Source of the DNA: Lysobacter prati
Lineage (GTDB): Bacteria > Pseudomonadota > Gammaproteobacteria > Xanthomonadales > Xanthomonadaceae
Reading direction: 5' to 3'
Assembly (NCBI RefSeq): GCF_009765215.1
Contig: NZ_VLNV01000001.1
Span: 434,001-498,000, forward strand
Length of the DNA: 64,000 nt
Shown here: positions 47,526-56,296 of the stretch, piece after piece
Position numbering within the stretch: position 1 is the first letter of the stretch
Layout of the letters: each line of letters begins with the position of its first letter
Position numbers and translations under genes: made by a program
The notes under the pieces: model-generated
Told to the model about the DNA's origin: nothing
Seen by the model: the letters and a program-made list of their open reading frames with translations, nothing else
Databases searched by the model: none

Positions 47526-48209
47526 TCAGGCTCGTGCGTAGCGCGGCGCTGCGAGGCGGTGTTGCGACCGCGACCAGGCGAACAGCGCGATGCCGCCGAT
47601 CGCCAGCGCACCGCCGGCCCAGGGCAGCAGGATGGAAACCGTCGTGCCGATGGCGAACAGCACAAGCGCCCAGGTCGAACTGTCGGCAGTGGTGGCCGGT
47701 ACCTTCGCCCGCAGTGCAGCGATCGCGTGATCCAGGCTGAAGCGGCCGGCACCGCCGAGCATCAGCGGCAGCAGCATCACCAGGTAGATCAGCGGCAGCT
47801 TGTAGTTGCCGAAGCCGTCATCGCTGATTGCGTAGCCTTGCCACAGGTCGCCGAGCGTCGACCAGTCGGACGGCCAGTGCACGGCGTAGATCGCCACGAC
47901 AGTCAGCACCCACAGCGCGGCGGCGGCGTAACGCGTGCCCAGTCCGACCAGCAGGGCGATGCTGGCCGCCAGTTCCAGCCACGTCGCCATTGTCCAGTTC
48001 AGCTGCGGGCTGAGTAGCGAGAACGGCAGCGGGAAGCGCTCACCGAGGTCGGCAAACCAGTTGCTGCCGTGCAGCTTCTCGCGACCGGCTTCGAAGAACT
48101 CCCAGGCCAGCAGCAGGCGCAGGCCCAGCGGTGCCAGCCACTGGCCGACACCGTCGACGCGGGAGAAGAGGGGAGTATTTGCCGGAACTGCGGAAAGTGC
48201 GGTGGACAT
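47526..48209 (-). CDS. hvfX: HvfX-like DoxX membrane protein
   Basis: The 227-aa product has about four to six membrane segments in the DoxX family pattern ([29 protein letters not shown]-like region) typical of HvfX/bufferin-operon DoxX. It is the first gene of the operon and may help in copper handling or redox balance; its exact role is not established. A GAGGA motif is upstream of the start at 48209. Confidence 0.9.
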   Translation of the reverse strand: MSTALSAVPANTPLFSRVDGVGQWLAPLGLRLLLAWEFFEAGREKLHGSNWFADLGERFPLPFSLLSPQLNWTMATWLELAASIALLVGLGTRYAAAALWVLTVVAIYAVHWPSDWSTLGDLWQGYAISDDGFGNYKLPLIYLVMLLPLMLGGAGRFSLDHAIAALRAKVPATTADSSTWALVLFAIGTTVSILLPWAGGALAIGGIALFAWSRSQHRLAAPRYARA

Positions 48210-48264
48210 GCTGATTCCTCGTGGGGTGGCAACCGTGTTCTGTTGCTCCATTTCGAGGCCTCGA

Positions 48265-48285
48265 GGTATCGCGCAGATATCCGGC
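48265..48285 (-). promoter_or_regulatory. Shared proximal box B
   Basis: The + strand GTATCGCGCAGATATC (48266-48281) aligns with boxes A (45221) and C (48701). It lies 57 nt upstream of the hvfX start. The paired distal box TTTCGATACAAA (48333-48344) is 67 nt away. Confidence 0.45.
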
Positions 48286-48332
48286 GATGGTGCTTTTTGC
48301 ATGGAACTATGACTGCCGCAGCCGTTGATACC

Positions 48333-48344
48333 TTTCGATACAAA
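48333..48344 (-). promoter_or_regulatory. Shared distal box B
   Basis: TTTCGATACAAA is identical to the box at 45288-45299 and at the same 67-nt distance from a proximal GTATCG box. It is upstream of the hvfX-led operon. Confidence 0.45.
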
Positions 48345-48350
48345 ACCGCC

Positions 48351-48656
48351 TCAGGGTTCGTCCTCCCAGGCAGTGGCGGAGTCGAACATGCCGGCCTGCA
48401 GCGGCACTTCGTCGGCGAACACGAACTGCGCCTGCGCTGGCGCAACTGTCAGGTCGGAAACCGCCGGAGCGGTGGTGGCCCAAGGAGCGCGGGGCAGCGC
48501 TTGCAGCGTTGAAGGGACGGCAATCAGATCGTCGCTGGACGTCAAGCGCTCGACATGAGTGGTCGGGGCTGGATTGGTCTCCAGTGTCTGTGCGTACGAA
48601 ACAGGGACGGCAAAAGCGAGCGGGAGCAGGGCGGTGATGGCTCGAAGGAGGTTCAT
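48351..48656 (-). CDS. Small secreted protein of unknown function
   Basis: The 101-aa product has a signal peptide (SYAQT) and a Pro/Thr/Ala-rich mature part with no Cys and no known domain. It lies directly upstream of the hvfX operon and has the same proximal box in its upstream region. A role with the bufferin system is possible but unproven. Confidence 0.6.
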   Translation of the reverse strand: MNLLRAITALLPLAFAVPVSYAQTLETNPAPTTHVERLTSSDDLIAVPSTLQALPRAPWATTAPAVSDLTVAPAQAQFVFADEVPLQAGMFDSATAWEDEP

Positions 48657-48699
48657 TGGGAAACTCTGTGGGGATGTCGGCCCCATTGGGCTGGCGCGC

Positions 48700-48720
48700 C
48701 GTATCGAGCGTGTGTCCGGG
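48700..48720 (-). promoter_or_regulatory. Shared proximal box C
   Basis: The + strand GTATCGAGCGTGTGTC (48701-48716) lies 45 nt upstream of the small secreted gene. No distal TTTCGATACAAA partner was found at the same distance. Confidence 0.4.
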
Positions 48721-48894
48721 CCCCGTTCGATTTGTATGTCCGTGTATCGGAGTCGCTGCGGGCCGCCGAACGGCCTGGATTCATCGATCGCCGGCGGCGG
48801 TTCGTCGCGGTATCACCGGTTTCGTCGGATCCCATAACCGCGAGCCAGGCCATCGCGCCATCCTTGGTCGTCCGGCGGAGAGCCTGAGGTCGAT

Positions 48895-50107
48895 ATGCGA
48901 GTCAGCCAGTGGTGGGTGTCTGTGACCGTGCTTGCGTTCCTCCTTGTGCCCGGGTCGGTCACCGGCTCGGATCGGGCAGTCGCCGTGCCCGTCGACGTGG
49001 CCGCCACCGATCGCCGCATCGAGGAGGCGATGGCGCGGGCCGGACTGGTCGGTGTCGGTGCGGCGATCATCATCGACAAGCAGCTGGTCTGGTCGAAGGG
49101 CTACGGCTTCGCCGACAAACAACGTGGTGCGCTTCACGCCCGACACCGTGATGAACATCGGATCGATCAGCAAGACCGTCACCGGCGTGGCGATGATGCA
49201 GGCGGTAGAGCAGGGCAAGCTGTCCCTGGACCGGGACATCAATGCGTACCTGCCGTTCAAGGTCGCAAATCCTGCGTTCCCCCGCGAGCCGATCACGCTG
49301 CGGCAACTGGCGACGCATACCTCGGGCATCAGCGATCGCTGGGCGGTCTACCAGGGGCTCTATCACTGGGGCAGTGATGCACCGGAGGCGCTGTGCGACT
49401 TCCTGGAGAACTACCTCGTACCGGGCGGCAGGGATTACGCGCCGGACAACTTCCTGCCGTTCAAGCCAGGCAGACACCGCGAGTACTCCAACATCGCCGC
49501 CGGCCTGGCCGGCTGCATCGTCGAACGCGCCGTCGGCCAGAAGCTCAACGACTACACGCGCGACCGCATTTTCAAGCCGTTGGGGATGAATCGAAGCGTC
49601 TGGTTCCTGTCCGAGTTGCCGGCAGGCGTGCACTCCACGCTGTACGTCGCGCAGGACGGATTCAGCATCCCGATACCGCTGTATGGAGTGACCACCTATC
49701 CCGACGGTGGCGTGCGCACATCGGTGTCGGACCTGTCGCGCTTCTTCATCGCGCTGCTGGATGACGGCAAGTACCAGGGCGCACGAATCCTGGAGCCATC
49801 GTCAGTCGCCGAGATGCTGCGGTTCCAGTACACCGAGTCCAACAAGCCCGACAACGTCGTCCTTGCCGAGAAGAACTCCGGCCTGTTCTGGTCGACCAAA
49901 TTCAATGTCACCCGCATCGGCCACGGCGGCTCCGATCCGGGCGTGCGGACTGAAATGCTGGCCGATCTTTCCAAGGATGTCGCCATCATCCTGTTCGTCA
50001 ATACTTCGTTGTCAGAGCAGAAAGCCAAGGCCTATACAGGGATCATGGATGAGCTGTGGCGTCATGCGGAAGCGCTGAAACCGCGGGTCAGGCAGCAGGG
50101 GCGATAG
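48895..50107 (+). pseudogene. Serine hydrolase (beta-lactamase class C-like), frameshifted
   Basis: The reading frame from 48895 has a signal peptide and the N-terminal part of a penicillin-binding-type serine hydrolase up to GYGFADK. The frame is then lost near 49117-49119. The rest of the protein continues in the next frame from about 49120 to 50107: IGSISKT with SxxK, YSN, and HGG motifs, about 330 residues. One added A in the AAA run would join them (GYGFADKNNVVRFTP). No start with a leader exists in the second frame, so function is probably lost. A sequencing error is possible. Confidence 0.88.
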
Positions 50108-50173
50108 GCGCGAACTCACGAGGATTTCACGACGGTTGCCGCAGAAGGCTCTGACGCCGCCAAGGAACCGATC

Positions 50174-51292
50174 ATGAGACTCCTGTCCGCTGCAGTGCTG
50201 CTCCTGCTGGCCACCGCATGCCAGCGCCAGACCGCTCCTGCGCCATCGCCGGATGCGGCCGCCGCCAAGGCCGATACCGCTTCCCAGACGGCTGCTTCAC
50301 CGCCGGCTGCAACGCCAACGCAAACGTCCGAGCCGGGCACGGTGCCGGTCAACGTCGACAACTTCGTCCGCGCCGAATCGGATCTCTACATCTCCAACGC
50401 CGTCAAAGAGGCTGGCGGGACGGGCAAGTTCTTCCATCGGCGCGAGCTGACGCCGCTCGACAAGCAGACCGTCATCCGCATGAACCGCGATACGCTTTAC
50501 TCCGCCGCAGTTCTCGATCTGGATGCGGGACCGGCGACAATCACACTGCCCGATGCCGGCAAGCGATTCATGTCGCTGCAGGCGATCAACGAAGACCAGT
50601 ACACGCCGCTTGTCACCTACGCGCCTGGCAGGCATACGTTGAGCAAGGACAAGATCGGCACGCGTTACGTCCTGCTGGGCGTGAGAACACTCGCCGATCC
50701 CAACAACCCCGACGACATGAAGCAGGCGCATGCCCTGCAGGATGCAATCAAGGTCGAGCAAGCAGGTCCGGGGAGCTTCGAGGCACCGAAGTGGGATCCG
50801 GTCACGCAGAAGCGGGTGCGTGAGGCGCTGCTGGCGCTCGCGGCCGGATTACCCGACACGAGGAAGTCTTTCGGCACGAAGGCCGAGGTAGACCCGGTGC
50901 GGCGCCTGGTGAACTCGGCGGCGGCGTGGGGCGGAAATCCCGACAAGGACGCGCTGTACCTCAACGTCACGCCGACGAAGAACGACGGAAGCACCGTATA
51001 CAGGCTGCACGTCGGCGATGTTCCGGTGGACGGCTTCTGGTCGATCAGCGTGTACAACGCGAAGGGCTATTACGAGTCCAATGCGCAGAACGCATACACG
51101 ATCAACAACCTGACCGCCAAGCACAACGACGACGGCTCGGTCGACGTGCAGTTTGGCGGATGCGACGGGCAGGTGCCGAACTGCCTGCCCACAACCGCGG
51201 GATGGAACTACCTCGTCCGCCTCTATCGCCCCCGCGCCGAGCTGCTGAGCGGGAAGTGGACATTCCCCGAGGCCCAGCCGGTCAGCAAGTGA
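50174..51292 (+). CDS. DUF1254/DUF1214 lipoprotein
   Basis: The 372-aa product has a lipobox (LATAC, Cys16) and a Ala/Pro/Thr-rich linker (20-55). DUF1254 (about 60-165) and DUF1214 (about 220-370; WSISVYN, NNLTAK) follow. The function of these domains is unknown. It lies 66 nt after the frameshifted hydrolase. Confidence 0.9.
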   Translation: MRLLSAAVLLLLATACQRQTAPAPSPDAAAAKADTASQTAASPPAATPTQTSEPGTVPVNVDNFVRAESDLYISNAVKEAGGTGKFFHRRELTPLDKQTVIRMNRDTLYSAAVLDLDAGPATITLPDAGKRFMSLQAINEDQYTPLVTYAPGRHTLSKDKIGTRYVLLGVRTLADPNNPDDMKQAHALQDAIKVEQAGPGSFEAPKWDPVTQKRVREALLALAAGLPDTRKSFGTKAEVDPVRRLVNSAAAWGGNPDKDALYLNVTPTKNDGSTVYRLHVGDVPVDGFWSISVYNAKGYYESNAQNAYTINNLTAKHNDDGSVDVQFGGCDGQVPNCLPTTAGWNYLVRLYRPRAELLSGKWTFPEAQPVSK

Positions 51293-51303
51293 TCGCAGGA
51301 TCG

Positions 51304-51325
51304 AGGGGCGGTCAGCGCCGCCCCT
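51304..51325. terminator. Hairpin between convergent genes
   Basis: An 8-bp stem AGGGGCGG/CCGCCCCT (51304-51311/51318-51325) with a 6-nt loop lies between convergent genes. It lacks a clear T-tract and overlaps the end of the next gene by 2 nt. Confidence 0.5.
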
Positions 51326-51584
51326 AGTCCACGGCGTCGCCCGACAGTCCGAGGTCGCGCAGGATCGTGCCCAGTTCACTCTGGACCGACTCCACGAGCT
51401 CTGGCGGGGCGCGCTCCAAAATGGGGGCTGCCATCCCGGCGAACCGCTGATAAAGGTCGGCATCGCCAGGGGCGTCCTGCAGCATCCGCTGGACGTCGTC
51501 CCGCAATGCCTGCAGCTGGTCCTGGATCTCGGGCCAGGTTGGTGCTGGTGGGGCCCGGTGGAAGGATTCTCGATCGTTGGTCAT
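51324..51584 (-). CDS. Hypothetical protein, small helical
   Basis: The 86-aa product is rich in Glu, Asp, Leu and Gln and is predicted helical. No family is recognised. The start at 51584 is tentative; upstream codons in frame look non-coding. It is convergent with the DUF1254 gene. Confidence 0.5.
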   Translation of the reverse strand: MTNDRESFHRAPPAPTWPEIQDQLQALRDDVQRMLQDAPGDADLYQRFAGMAAPILERAPPELVESVQSELGTILRDLGLSGDAVD

Positions 51585-51811
51585 CGCAACACCGACAAGG
51601 GCGGAGACGGACCCGCCAGCCGACTTCAGATCATAAGCATTCGCAACGGCCTGCAAAAGGCGCCGGTCCGGCAACAGCATGTTTCCCGGGACGCATCTGG
51701 GCATTGATTCGCTTTGCTCAACAACGAAGTTCCGCCGGACGAGCTACCGGACGTGCTGGCGGTCGTCTATAAATCCATCAGCCGAGCAGGCGCACTCGTT
51801 GGAGACAAGCC

Positions 51812-52438
51812 ATGTCCGACACCACACCGGTCCGCGATCCCGGCAAAGACGCACTGATCGCCCCGCAGAACGCCGTCCTCGCCCTGATCGATTACCAGCC
51901 CGAGCAATACGCCGGTGTTGCCTCGATGGCGCACGACGAGCTGCTCGCCAACGTCACGCTGCTGGGTGAGGTGGCAACGGCCTTCGAGCTGCCGGTGGTG
52001 TTGAGCACCGTGTATGTGCGGCACGGCATGGGTGCAACCAATCCCGAACTGCGCGCCGCATTGCCGGGCGTCGGCGAGATCGACCGCACCACCATGAACT
52101 CCTGGGAAGACCCCGAGTTCCGCGACGCGATCGCCGCGACGGGGCGTCGCAAGCTCATCATCGCGGGACTGTGGACCGAAGTGTGCGTTGCCTTTCCCGC
52201 GATCGATGCCTTGCGGGAAGGCTACGAGGTCTACTTCGTCGTCGATGCCATCGGCGGCGTCAGCACGACGGCGCACGAAGCCGCGGTCCAACGCATGATC
52301 CAGGCCGGCGCGACGCCGATCACCGTGCTTGCACTGGCGTGCGAACTGCAACGCGATTGGGGTCGGGCCGGTGCCGACCGGCTACGCGTCGCCATGCGCG
52401 CCTATTTTTCTGCACGGCGCGCGCGGCGTGCCGGCTGA
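51812..52438 (+). CDS. Isochorismatase-like hydrolase
   Basis: The 208-aa product has the cysteine-hydrolase triad: Asp27 (LIDYQ), Lys114 (RRKLIIAGL) and Cys125 (TEVCV). This family includes nicotinamidases and isochorismatases; substrate is unknown here. It precedes an acyl-CoA dehydrogenase gene by 50 nt. Confidence 0.93.
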   Translation: MSDTTPVRDPGKDALIAPQNAVLALIDYQPEQYAGVASMAHDELLANVTLLGEVATAFELPVVLSTVYVRHGMGATNPELRAALPGVGEIDRTTMNSWEDPEFRDAIAATGRRKLIIAGLWTEVCVAFPAIDALREGYEVYFVVDAIGGVSTTAHEAAVQRMIQAGATPITVLALACELQRDWGRAGADRLRVAMRAYFSARRARRAG

Positions 52439-52488
52439 CACGGCTCGCCTGTAGCCATGGGCGACGACCAGTTCTGAGGAATGCAGAC

Positions 52489-53694
52489 ATGAGTCCCCCA
52501 GACACCCCTTCCAGGAAGCCGTTGCCCGAAGCCGACGGCGACTTCTACCAGTTCGCAAAAACGCTGTCGGACGATGACAACGCGATCCGGCTGAAAGTGC
52601 GCAACTTCATGGAGCAGGAAGTCCAACCCATCATCTCGGGGTTCTGGGAGCGCGATGAGTTCCCCTTCGAGCTGCTGCCAGGATTCAAGGCATTGGAAAT
52701 CGCAGGGTTGCCCTATCGCGGTTATGGCTGCGCCGGGCGCAGTACCACGCTGCTGGGTTTCGTGATGATGGAAATGGCGCGCGTCGACTCGTCGATGTCG
52801 ACATTCTTCGGCGTGCATACCGGACTGGCGATGGGGTCGATCTACCTGTGTGGCTCTGAGGAACAGAAACAACGGTGGCTGCCATCGATGGCCAGGATGG
52901 ATCAGATCGGTGCCTTCGCGTTGACCGAGCCCGATGTCGGCTCCGGAACGGCCGGCGGGCTGACCACGACGGCCAGGCGCGACGGGGACACCTGGATCCT
53001 CAATGGCCAGAAAAAGTGGATCGGCAATGCCACCTGGTGCGACCTGACGGTCGTCTGGGCGCGTGACGTCGACGATGGGCAGGTGAAGGGATTCGTGGTC
53101 GAAAACCGCACCCCGGGATTCCACGTCGACAAGATCCTTCACAAGATGGCGCTGCGTGTCGTGCAGAACGGCCTGATCACGCTCACCGACTGTCGCGTCA
53201 GCGAGACCGATCGCCTGCAGAACGCCAATACGTTCAAGGACACGGCGCGCGTACTGGCGATGACCCGGGCAGGGGTGGCATGGGAGTCCGTCGGCTGCGC
53301 GCGGGGCGCGTACGAGCACGCCCTGCGCTACGCCCAGCGACGCGAGCAGTTCGGCAAGCCCATCGCCAGTTTCCAGCTGGTGCAGGACCTGCTGTTCCGC
53401 ATGCTCTGCAACATCACCTCGAGCCAGGCCGTCTGCGTGCGCCTGTCGCAGATGCAGGACCAGGGGCTGATGCGCGACGAGCATGCTTCACTTGCCAAGG
53501 GCGTGTGCACCGTGCGGATGCGCGAGACCGTCGGGTGGGCACGGGAACTTCTCGGAGCGAATGGCATCCTGCTGGACCAGCAGGTGGGCCGGTTCGTGGC
53601 GGACGCCGAGGCGTTGTATTCCTATGAGGGAACCCGGGAGATGAACGCACTCATCGTTGGCAGGGCAATCACCGGCTTCAGCGCTTTCGTTTAG
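52489..53694 (+). CDS. Glutaryl-CoA-dehydrogenase-like acyl-CoA dehydrogenase
   Basis: The 401-aa product has the acyl-CoA dehydrogenase fold. The flavin-binding segment is AFALTEPDVGSG and catalytic Glu380 is in SYEGTREMN. The C-terminus (LIVGRAITGFSAF) closely resembles glutaryl-CoA dehydrogenase. The start at 52489 has GAGGA upstream. Full GCDH substrate specificity is not proven. Confidence 0.88.
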   Translation: MSPPDTPSRKPLPEADGDFYQFAKTLSDDDNAIRLKVRNFMEQEVQPIISGFWERDEFPFELLPGFKALEIAGLPYRGYGCAGRSTTLLGFVMMEMARVDSSMSTFFGVHTGLAMGSIYLCGSEEQKQRWLPSMARMDQIGAFALTEPDVGSGTAGGLTTTARRDGDTWILNGQKKWIGNATWCDLTVVWARDVDDGQVKGFVVENRTPGFHVDKILHKMALRVVQNGLITLTDCRVSETDRLQNANTFKDTARVLAMTRAGVAWESVGCARGAYEHALRYAQRREQFGKPIASFQLVQDLLFRMLCNITSSQAVCVRLSQMQDQGLMRDEHASLAKGVCTVRMRETVGWARELLGANGILLDQQVGRFVADAEALYSYEGTREMNALIVGRAITGFSAFV

Positions 53695-53709
53695 AAAAGG
53701 AGAGACCCC

Positions 53710-54138
53710 GTGGCTGACGATCTTGCCTCTGCCAATGTCAATCGGTCGTACTCGCTCGCGGCGTCGAGCATCGCGATCTTCACGTTCCTGCTGTTCTTTC
53801 TGTATCCGAAATTCGCGAGTGGCCAGGTCCACGCCTTTCCGTTTCAAGCCACCCTGATCGTGATGGGGGTGGCGACGTTCTCGTTCGCGATCTCGTCGTT
53901 CTACTATTACGGCGCGTCGCTTGGCAGCCGGATTTCCGGTGCCGAGCGCGCGCAGTACTCGCGACGAGGCGATCGCCTGTGGCTGACCGGCTGTGTACTG
54001 CTGTTCCTGGCACCCAGCCTGATCCTCTTCACGGTCGGGCTGCTTGCCGTGGCGTCAGCTTGGTTTGCACTGTGGCTGGTGTATGTGTTCTTCGTGGCGC
54101 GCTTCTTCCCTCGCATCCTGACGGCGAAAGAGGGCTGA
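53710..54138 (+). CDS. Four-helix membrane protein of unknown function
   Basis: The 142-aa product has about four hydrophobic helices and a Gln/Tyr-containing loop (SRRGDRLWLTG). It starts at GTG 53710, 15 nt after the dehydrogenase stop. No family was recognised. Confidence 0.65.
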   Translation: MADDLASANVNRSYSLAASSIAIFTFLLFFLYPKFASGQVHAFPFQATLIVMGVATFSFAISSFYYYGASLGSRISGAERAQYSRRGDRLWLTGCVLLFLAPSLILFTVGLLAVASAWFALWLVYVFFVARFFPRILTAKEG

Positions 54139-54162
54139 GCCAACGCAGGCCCGGCAGCGTGC

Positions 54163-54189
54163 CAGGGAGCGGACCTTGTCCGCTCCCTG
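54163..54189. terminator. Hairpin between convergent genes
   Basis: A perfect 12-bp stem (54163-54174/54178-54189) with a 3-nt loop lies between the membrane-protein gene and the third DUF4136 gene. There is no T-tract on either side. Confidence 0.55.
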
Positions 54190-54201
54190 CGATCAGTCAC
54201 C

Positions 54202-54708
54202 TTATGATGCTGGCGACGGAGGGAAGCCGTCGAACATCTTGTCCAGCCCCTTGTCGATCTCGGCGCCGGCCTTGTCGGCTGCGCGTGGAATCGGCCCGGT
54301 GGCGATGCCGCTCCAGATGGCCCGCTTGGCCTTCGCATCGAACATGTCCACCACGACCGTGCTGACATCGAGCTGCTGCATGGTGATCGTGTCGCTGCCG
54401 CCGGTGGCGCCGGTATAACCCAATCCGCCCCTGGCGCCCGGCCGGTACTTCTTCTCGGTCGATACGTTCAAGGAAATGGCGACGTCACCGCCGTCTGCCA
54501 GTGTCCAGCCCTTGGCTTTCAACCGGGCGTCGATGCCTTCGGCAAAACGCTGTTGCACCGCAGGTGAAGCGCTGTCGGGCTTTGCTATCCAGTAGTACGT
54601 CTTGTACGAACTGAAGTTCGCCGACGGATCGGCCTTCGTGGTGACTTCCGGCGTTGCGGCAACGACGGCGAAGGAAGCGAGTGCAAGGGACAGAACCAGA
54701 GCCTTCAT
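54202..54708 (-). CDS. DUF4136 protein (copy 3)
   Basis: The 168-aa product has a signal peptide identical in plan to copy 2 (MKALVLSLALASF) and the DUF4136 domain (SANFSSYKTYYW, VDMFDAKAKRAIWSG). It lacks the Trp/Met-rich loop seen in copies 1 and 2. The ATG at 54708 is preferred because GGAGG is 7 nt upstream; 54711 is also possible. Confidence 0.88.
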   Translation of the reverse strand: MKALVLSLALASFAVVAATPEVTTKADPSANFSSYKTYYWIAKPDSASPAVQQRFAEGIDARLKAKGWTLADGGDVAISLNVSTEKKYRPGARGGLGYTGATGGSDTITMQQLDVSTVVVDMFDAKAKRAIWSGIATGPIPRAADKAGAEIDKGLDKMFDGFPPSPAS

Positions 54709-54870
54709 CATGTAGCCTCCAGGACGGTACGGGTGGGCGGATCAGGCGCAAGCTTACATAGTTCCAGGCGCCGGCGGCGCAGGGGTCTTATCCGGTGAGA
54801 CAGGGCCGTGCACCATTGCGGCTGGGCGCAGGCAAATTCGCCTCCCATCCGAGACCACGGACGATCAGCC

Positions 54871-55527
54871 ATGACCACAGCCCACCTCGATCCCCTGCTC
54901 GTGTTTGCCTGGCAGGCAGCGCACTCGATCGCCCGGGGCTCGCCGCCCCCTGTGCACGATCGCGGGGGTTACCGGGTAGATACGAACTCGGAAACGGAAG
55001 TGAAACGTTGGGTATTCCCGCAGCTGTGCGATGGGTTGCATGCAGTCGCGCGCGAGATCACGGCGCCGCGACATTACCTGAAGCTGTGCGGCGCTGACGA
55101 GGAACTGCGAAGTGCATTGCCAGCGCGCTGGGAGGTTCAGCCGGCGAACTATTTCATGATGGCGGCAGAGGCATCGTGCGATGCAGCGCCTCTGCCGGAT
55201 GGGTACAGGCTGGAGCTCCACCAGACCGGACCCGCCACGCGGGCCTGCATCATCGCGCCGGATGGCAATCTGGCCGCGAGCGGGTGCGCGGCGGAAACCG
55301 TTGATGCCTTCATCTACGATCGAATCGAGACCGCGCAGGAACACCGCCGAAAAGGATTGGGCGTGGCTGTGATGGCCGCTCTTGGAAGTGCGAGACGATC
55401 CCTTGAAAGTCCACAGCTTCTGGTCGCGACGGCGGATGGTCGCAGCCTTTACGCGAACCTCGGCTGGACGGTGTGCGCACCGTTTGCCACCGCAACCATT
55501 CCGGAGAGTCGAACACCCGCCGGCTAG
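54871..55527 (+). CDS. GNAT family N-acetyltransferase
   Basis: The 218-aa product has an N-terminal region of unknown function and a GNAT domain with the acetyl-CoA-binding RRKGLG motif (about residue 170). The substrate is unknown. The start at 54871 is tentative. Confidence 0.75.
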   Translation: MTTAHLDPLLVFAWQAAHSIARGSPPPVHDRGGYRVDTNSETEVKRWVFPQLCDGLHAVAREITAPRHYLKLCGADEELRSALPARWEVQPANYFMMAAEASCDAAPLPDGYRLELHQTGPATRACIIAPDGNLAASGCAAETVDAFIYDRIETAQEHRRKGLGVAVMAALGSARRSLESPQLLVATADGRSLYANLGWTVCAPFATATIPESRTPAG

Positions 55528-55635
55528 CGGAACTGTCTGACGCTGGAAGGAGGGCGGACGGTCGAGCTGCAACAGGCGTGGCCTGCAGTGCTAATGTCCG
55601 TGGCGGGCCCATGCCGGGCCGGGGATGATGTGTCG

Positions 55636-56184
55636 ATGGTCATCGAATCCGAAGCCGCGATTCTTGCCGGCGGCTGCTTCTGGGGCATGCAGGACCTGCT
55701 TCGTCGCGTGCCCACGGTAATTTCCACGCGCGTGGGCTACACGGGTGGCGATGTCCCCAATCCGACCTACGACTGGCATGGCACGCACGCCGAGGCGATC
55801 GAGATCGTGTTCGATCCCAGGCTGCTTTCGTACCGGCACATCCTCGAGTTCTTTTTCCAGATCCACGATCCCACCACCCGGGATCGCCAGGGCAACAACA
55901 TCGGAACCAAATACCGCTCCGCGATCTTCTATCGGAGCGAGGCACAGAGGCGCACCGCGGAAGCCACCATTGCCGACCTCGAAGCCTCGGGTCTGCTGCC
56001 CGGGAAAGTGCTTACCTCGATCGAGCCCGCAGGGCACTTCTGGGAGGCGGAGTCGGACCAACAGGATTATCTGGAACGCCATCCGGAGCAGCTCGAATGC
56101 CGGCACCTCCGTCCAGGCTGGAGGCTGCCGTCGCGAGGCGCTTCTTTCAGTGCCCCGGTTCCGGCGGCTGGCGACGGGGCTTGA
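55636..56184 (+). CDS. msrA: Peptide-methionine (S)-S-oxide reductase MsrA
   Basis: The 182-aa product has the active-site GGCFWG (13-18) and a family-typical GYTGG and HAEAI. It reduces methionine-S-sulfoxide. MsrB is encoded at 40922, 15 kb away. The start at 55636 follows GGGGATG. Confidence 0.94.
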   Translation: MVIESEAAILAGGCFWGMQDLLRRVPTVISTRVGYTGGDVPNPTYDWHGTHAEAIEIVFDPRLLSYRHILEFFFQIHDPTTRDRQGNNIGTKYRSAIFYRSEAQRRTAEATIADLEASGLLPGKVLTSIEPAGHFWEAESDQQDYLERHPEQLECRHLRPGWRLPSRGASFSAPVPAAGDGA

Positions 56185-56296
56185 GGCAGGGATAAGCTCA
56201 AGCCGGGCAGGGGGGGCATTCCGCTCGTCGGGCTAAGCGTCGTGGGCCCGCCCCTTGTTAGAGGGCACGGACCATTCGATGCGCCGCCGGGCCGCC

